A stretch of DNA of 64,000 nucleotides from Opisthorchis felineus (lineage: Eukaryota > Platyhelminthes > Trematoda > Opisthorchiida > Opisthorchiidae), in assembly GCA_004794785.1 (NCBI GenBank), contig SJOL01007418.1, positions 763,922 through 827,921 of the forward strand, read 5' to 3'. The notes beneath the pieces are model-generated. The model was not told the origin of the DNA. It saw only the letters and a list, made by a program, of their open reading frames with translations, and made no database searches. Positions 59,423 to 64,000 of the stretch are shown here, in pieces; within the stretch, counting starts at the first letter, position 1; each line of letters starts with the position of its first letter. The translations under genes were made by a program, and so were the position numbers.

Positions 59423-61380
59423 TTCTTCCTGGAGAATTTCTGTCACCATGAAAATGGCAGGTTTTGTTCTGCAGCTCACTCGAAGGGCTCCCTTCAGCCC
59501 TCACCAAAGCAACCAAAAGAAGAAAACGCTTTCTTCAATCAAGCTGTAAATAGTTCTTTTCTTATGTTAGAATCTTTGGAAAAGGATCCTGCTTTGAAAA
59601 TCTCATTGGTTTTCGACTTGTTTTGTTGTATTGCATTTGATTTCATCCACTTACTTTAAATCTGTACATAACAGCAGAAAAAGTTACGTATGTGGCTGCC
59701 TTGTATTTGCTACTATAAATAACCATGAGCTGTGGGAATGTAGTAGGAAATGCGGTGTACGCAAGTTAGCTCGACACATCGGGTCTTAAAGGAACTCCTC
59801 CAGCCAACTCAGTATTCGTTTGTAAGCGAAACTGGAAACAGATTATGAGAAAGGCTTCAACAGCATTGCTATTATGTTGATAGTTTTGTGCAGTACCCAG
59901 ATCTGTGTAAAATAAGAGACAGATTTGGTTGTTGGTCTGTCCACAAAGCTTAGTATTTGGATTGCAAAAGGTTCGTCTCATCCGAGGTAATATCGTCAAT
60001 GCGGGGTTAGGTTGCAATCCAACTGTCGAGCTCAGCGAACAGATCAGCAACCAACCAACAACCAATCAGTCCACCGGAGCTACATTCAATAATTCGTCAA
60101 CAAGAAACAGAGCGCCAAATCAGTGAAAAATAGGTCATAGTTTATCCTCCGCGAAGTCAGTTCAAATCGCATCCAGGGGGGAGGCACAAGTTAATACTGC
60201 TTGGACTATTACAAATAATACTCGTACTGCTTTGTGGTCTGATGGACGAATGCAGCCAGTACTAGCAAAAATGTCAACCACACAGTACAGAGGGGCACAC
60301 AATCAGAAGGAATAGAGGTCACTTCCAGCCTGAACTCCATCAGGACCGGAAGTATGGAACTACTTACATGAAGAAAGCTCCAAACACGACAACTCTTGTT
60401 GAAGAGGGACTTCTTCATCAAAACAAACTGTCAGGTAGGCATCTCCTGCAAGAGCGGAAGAAATAGTGTATTCTGAATGCTTAAGGTACTAACCTGTTTC
60501 TCACAATCAGGCGGTAGATTGGGGTCGCATTGTGCTTTGGTCCAAATTTGAAGAACTGACATCTTCCTCCATTCCTCGCTCATTATAACTCATGAGGCCC
60601 TATGAACGAGTGGAAATGATGGACACAAGCTTAGCTCCTATCAGGACTCCGATTTTTGGTTAATTGACCCAAATACGAGTGGAACTCGAGTCCAGTGCTT
60701 CTAATCCGTTGTGTGAACTCAACGGGATTGTTGCACCAAGGCAGAAAGAGGACCGCCAAAACGTCAGTGATCTGAATGTGAATTCCACAAATTCCACAAG
60801 CATCGACGCCTAAATTCACATCAACCATTGATGACACAATGATGAAAAACATGTTAGAGCTTTTCTTGCACGCCCTTGACAGATTTAGCCGGGATCAACT
60901 ATTGAACCCTATCTTAGCCGCAGTACAAATTGAAAACAACGAAGCTACAGCATGGAATAAAAAACAGATATAGGTAGTTGCAGTGTTTCTGTGCCCGTAT
61001 CAGACTAAAGTTTGTAACTCTTGATCGAATTCAGATTGTTGGTAAAAGACTTATGAAGCAGCTTGTGGTTAGTCCTGACACAGCACACTCCTTCATTCAT
61101 CCTCATCAAGTGGATGTAGCAGGATGGGCCACCTGTCCCTCTCATTAGCGGCTTCCGCTGTTTATGACAGCGCCACTGAGTCACTAAACACACTTGCTGC
61201 CAAATCCTGATGAACTTAGTTTAATAGTTCCAATCAGGATGAAACACGTGAAGGTTGCCCTTTAGGGCCAACCACGATGTGCAAATCACAAGGGTGTTGA
61301 ATAGAGACTCAAATACTACCATTTATGAAGTTCTTCAACCGAATCTTTCGGCTCGAAAACATTCCAGATAATTAAATACG
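59423..61380 (+). other. 3' flank, with probable 3' UTR at its start
   Basis: The region after the stop is AT-rich. A weak TATAAA lies at 59714-59719, followed by a G/T-rich segment. The first canonical AATAAA I see is at 60957-60962. Either could end the transcript. No zinc-finger-coding segment is found here on either strand. Confidence 0.4.
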
Positions 61381-61384
61381 GCGA

Positions 61385-61465
61385 ATTTCTTATGGGATCC
61401 AAGAACAGCGAAGCCAGTAGTGGCTTGTCGAGCAGCTTTCGGTGACCTTATGAATACTGCTATCA
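61385..61465 (-). repeat. MITE-like repeat, arm fragment (inverse)
   Basis: The minus strand reads 'attcataaggtcaccgaaag', 'ctgctcgacaagccactact', 'ggcttcgctgttcttgg', the family arm in order. No partner arm is obvious. Confidence 0.55.
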
Positions 61466-61469
61466 GTAC

Positions 61470-64000
61470 TCTCAGAAAAATAACTATACTCCGCTTTATA
61501 ATCAACGTCTTGAAATACATTTTTCATTATCTTGGTGATTATCAGATCCTATGTGTGGGTCATGAAAATCTGAAAGCGACAACTCAAGTAGTCTCATTTC
61601 CCAGACAGTTGTGCAACGCATGGGATTTTACCATGAAATTAGTCTGACATAAAAGTTACCTTTCTGTAAATGAATAGACAACAGGAGCCAACTACGAGTT
61701 TAGGATTTTACCATGATGCAGTCATCCATCTGCAATAGACACCAGATAACTCAAGCTTCCATCCCTGCCGAGGCTGAAATCTTGGTTCCAAACTCATAAA
61801 AGCTCCTCAGAACACCCGAAGATATCCGGAATTTTAATTTTCCATTGTAAAATGCTGTGTTTTGCTCCTCGATTGCCACTTTTAAAAAAAGAAGTGTCTT
61901 GTCGATGAGCTTTCTCGGTATAACCTGAAGGGGGTTCTTATAGCAACGGTAGTATTCTGGTGGATACTTTCACATACACGGAGACTGTGAGCTGTCATTT
62001 CCCTCGGGATCTACATATAGGGTACATAAATAAACACAGCTGTCTGCCTTATACCACAGTATGTCAGTTTTCTCCGATTGCAATGCATCTGCGTAGCCGA
62101 TTTGTTTGAAATGAAATGCTAAGATATGTTGGGCCAAAGCTTAGTGTGAGTGAGATTGTTTTCAAGATGGGCTTACTGAAGAAGCAAATGTAAACAAGTA
62201 CTTAAGAATTTCTGGGATCAAACAGTTCCGGATTGGAAAGTGAAAGTCTGTAAATGTATCAAAGTGGTTGATTTGTTGAATCCGACTCATCCGGGTTTGA
62301 GCAAATAAACGTTCAACCACATTACTTTGCATTCATGCACATACTTCAGGTATTCGAAGCGCTGGCTTTGAGTGTCACATGGAACCTCAAAACCGAAGTC
62401 GTCTAAGCAAACGAGCTTTATCTAATACCATGCGCAAAGCTGACTGTGCAGCAAAACGCAATGAACGTTATGATATCAGAAAATCAGAAATCAGCCGATT
62501 AGTCTGAGGTCACATGCAGCTAAAACGATGAATTATATTCTATATCAGAAAAGGATTTTACAATAAGATTACGGAGAAATGAACCTCAATGTTGAATCTC
62601 AAGAAGAAGGAAAACGGTGATGGGCTGCGCAGAAAACTTCACCAACGCATTGTTGCTTTAAGCCAGAATACAATGCTTTGGAATTGTTTTTAGGGTCTAC
62701 GGTTGGTTTTCTCTGTCCATATTTGTTCACCGTCGCCCACGCTTCTGCACACTGACTGAAACATAGTTTTCCTGAAGGCACGGTACAATTGGTTATTGGG
62801 AGATTGACCGACTACTGTCGTATGTCGTGCTTGGCATCACAAGTTTGTGTGAACACGCGCCCTGCCTTGAGACGGTTCTGAACTCCTCTATCCTGAGGGG
62901 AATCTCAGTGATGAGAAGCCGATGGAGACTGCACAAAAGAAAATGTGATGGAGTTTACTGATCATCATCGTCATCATTGACAGCATAGTATCATTGCTTG
63001 ACACTGAAGCTTCACTGCCATAAATTTGTAGGCAAACTGCTAGAAACTGCATAAAAACGTCCGCAACTTATCAGGGACCACTGTGGTCTAATGACTCTAT
63101 GTAGGAGATTAATTCACTGCTCTTAGGTTTCGTTACGCCGCAACGACTGTCATATACGTCAGACTACTTTAAACCAATTCATGCTAGCAAAAAAAATCAC
63201 AGCGTAAACCCGGCAGGAAGGGAGTATCTTTCCAACTTCTGGAGATCTATACCGCAATCCCCTCAAGAGAAACCTCCCTTGAAGTGAAGTAACTCTCGGA
63301 AAAATTTCATAGCAATTGTTACTCCGCAGCTGCTCAAAGAATTTCCCTTTCAAACAGAAGACAACTTGACTTCCAAAGAAAGTCCAGGTTACTTTCTCGA
63401 TGAAAGAATCTACGCTGCGCAAAATGCAGTGAAATCAGACCGCAAAAATGAAACTCTGAAACCTACTATTTTTCAGAAGCAAGGTAAGAGACCTTAGAGA
63501 CGCGAATTACGGGACACAATATTTCGCTTGGAATAGTTCTAAATCCCCTCAAACATGATCATTCTGTGTGACCACCGCCTTAGGTGTGTACCCGAAATGA
63601 TTCTGTCATTTCCTCACCATTTTTGATACTCCGGTAAACGGCAATATCCAACTGAACCACTTTACTTTTCGGCACCTCTTTGCCGAGGCTGCGCAGTATA
63701 CCAAAGTAACGTACCATAACGGATCTTTACGCGATACTAACCGACCTTTGGATTTTAATCTGGCCAGAGTGGATGTAACTGATATATAAAATCAAAGTGG
63801 ATTGTATCATCATATGGTGAATGTCTTCTTAGAACGTAATTTCTGGGGTATTGAGCAAGGAATATGTGGCTGGAAAACCGTGCTCCATGACGGAATCTTT
63901 AAACTCGAATGGCAACCTATTCTATGCGGATGTTCAATCACCGAATGACATGAGTGTAGAAGATTTTTATGGTGCCTGTCAATATGGGTAGCCAGTTTAG
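61470..64000. other. Gene-poor stretch to the window end, nothing recognised
   Basis: Open frames are under 90 codons and lack family motifs. No RNA gene or TE domain was recognised. Confidence 0.5.

Noticed and set aside
1..64000. CRISPR arrays, operons, ribosome binding sites, prophage
   Set aside because: No regular direct-repeat/spacer array and no dense coding. Introns and SINE/LINE content show a eukaryotic genome.

Overview
The window is nuclear DNA of a metazoan, most likely a flatworm and probably a digenean fluke. The evidence is one developmental zinc-finger gene split by kilobase-scale introns with GT-AG borders, long gene-poor stretches, tRNA-derived SINEs, a LINE tail, a decayed Ty3/gypsy element and many AT microsatellites. 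There are no bacterial operons. The species assignment is inference; no sequence here names the species.

The one gene I can support is a basonuclin/disconnected-family transcription factor on the + strand. Its coding exons can be assembled by homology and splice phase: 43560-43680, 47370-47614, 50625-51843, 52909-53463, 57509-57700, 58396-58536 (probable) and 58719-59422. All junction phases agree, and the chain gives 1058 codons plus a stop, excluding the start exon. It carries the basonuclin N-terminal Cys/His module and conserved block, a Ser/Pro/Asn-rich middle, one pair of C2H2 fingers and an acidic tail. The start codon is upstream and unresolved. Two short ATG-donor candidates, at 37160-37171 and 41593-41598, have the right phase.

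Layout. Bases 1-13.9 kb: no gene recognised, with a GC-rich block at 6.3-6.9 kb. 13.9-21 kb: four copies of a tRNA-derived SINE, a LINE 3' end (+) and a possible LINE reverse-transcriptase remnant (-), with a GC-rich block at 15.6-16.9 kb. 21-29 kb: mostly featureless, with two copies of a palindromic MITE-like repeat. 29.3-33.3 kb: a decayed Ty3/gypsy element on the - strand (LTR-like repeat, integrase, RNase H, RT, LTR-like repeat). 33.9-43.5 kb: a MITE-like copy, then two GC-rich low-complexity blocks that may be promoters or 5' exons. 43.5-59.4 kb: the basonuclin-like gene, whose introns hold further MITE-like copies, an unexplained broken reading frame and a tRNA-like segment. 59.4-64 kb: 3' flank with no recognised gene.

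All exon and repeat edges were set by eye. Repeat edges may be off by tens of bases. No alignment or database search was run, and family comparisons are from memory.
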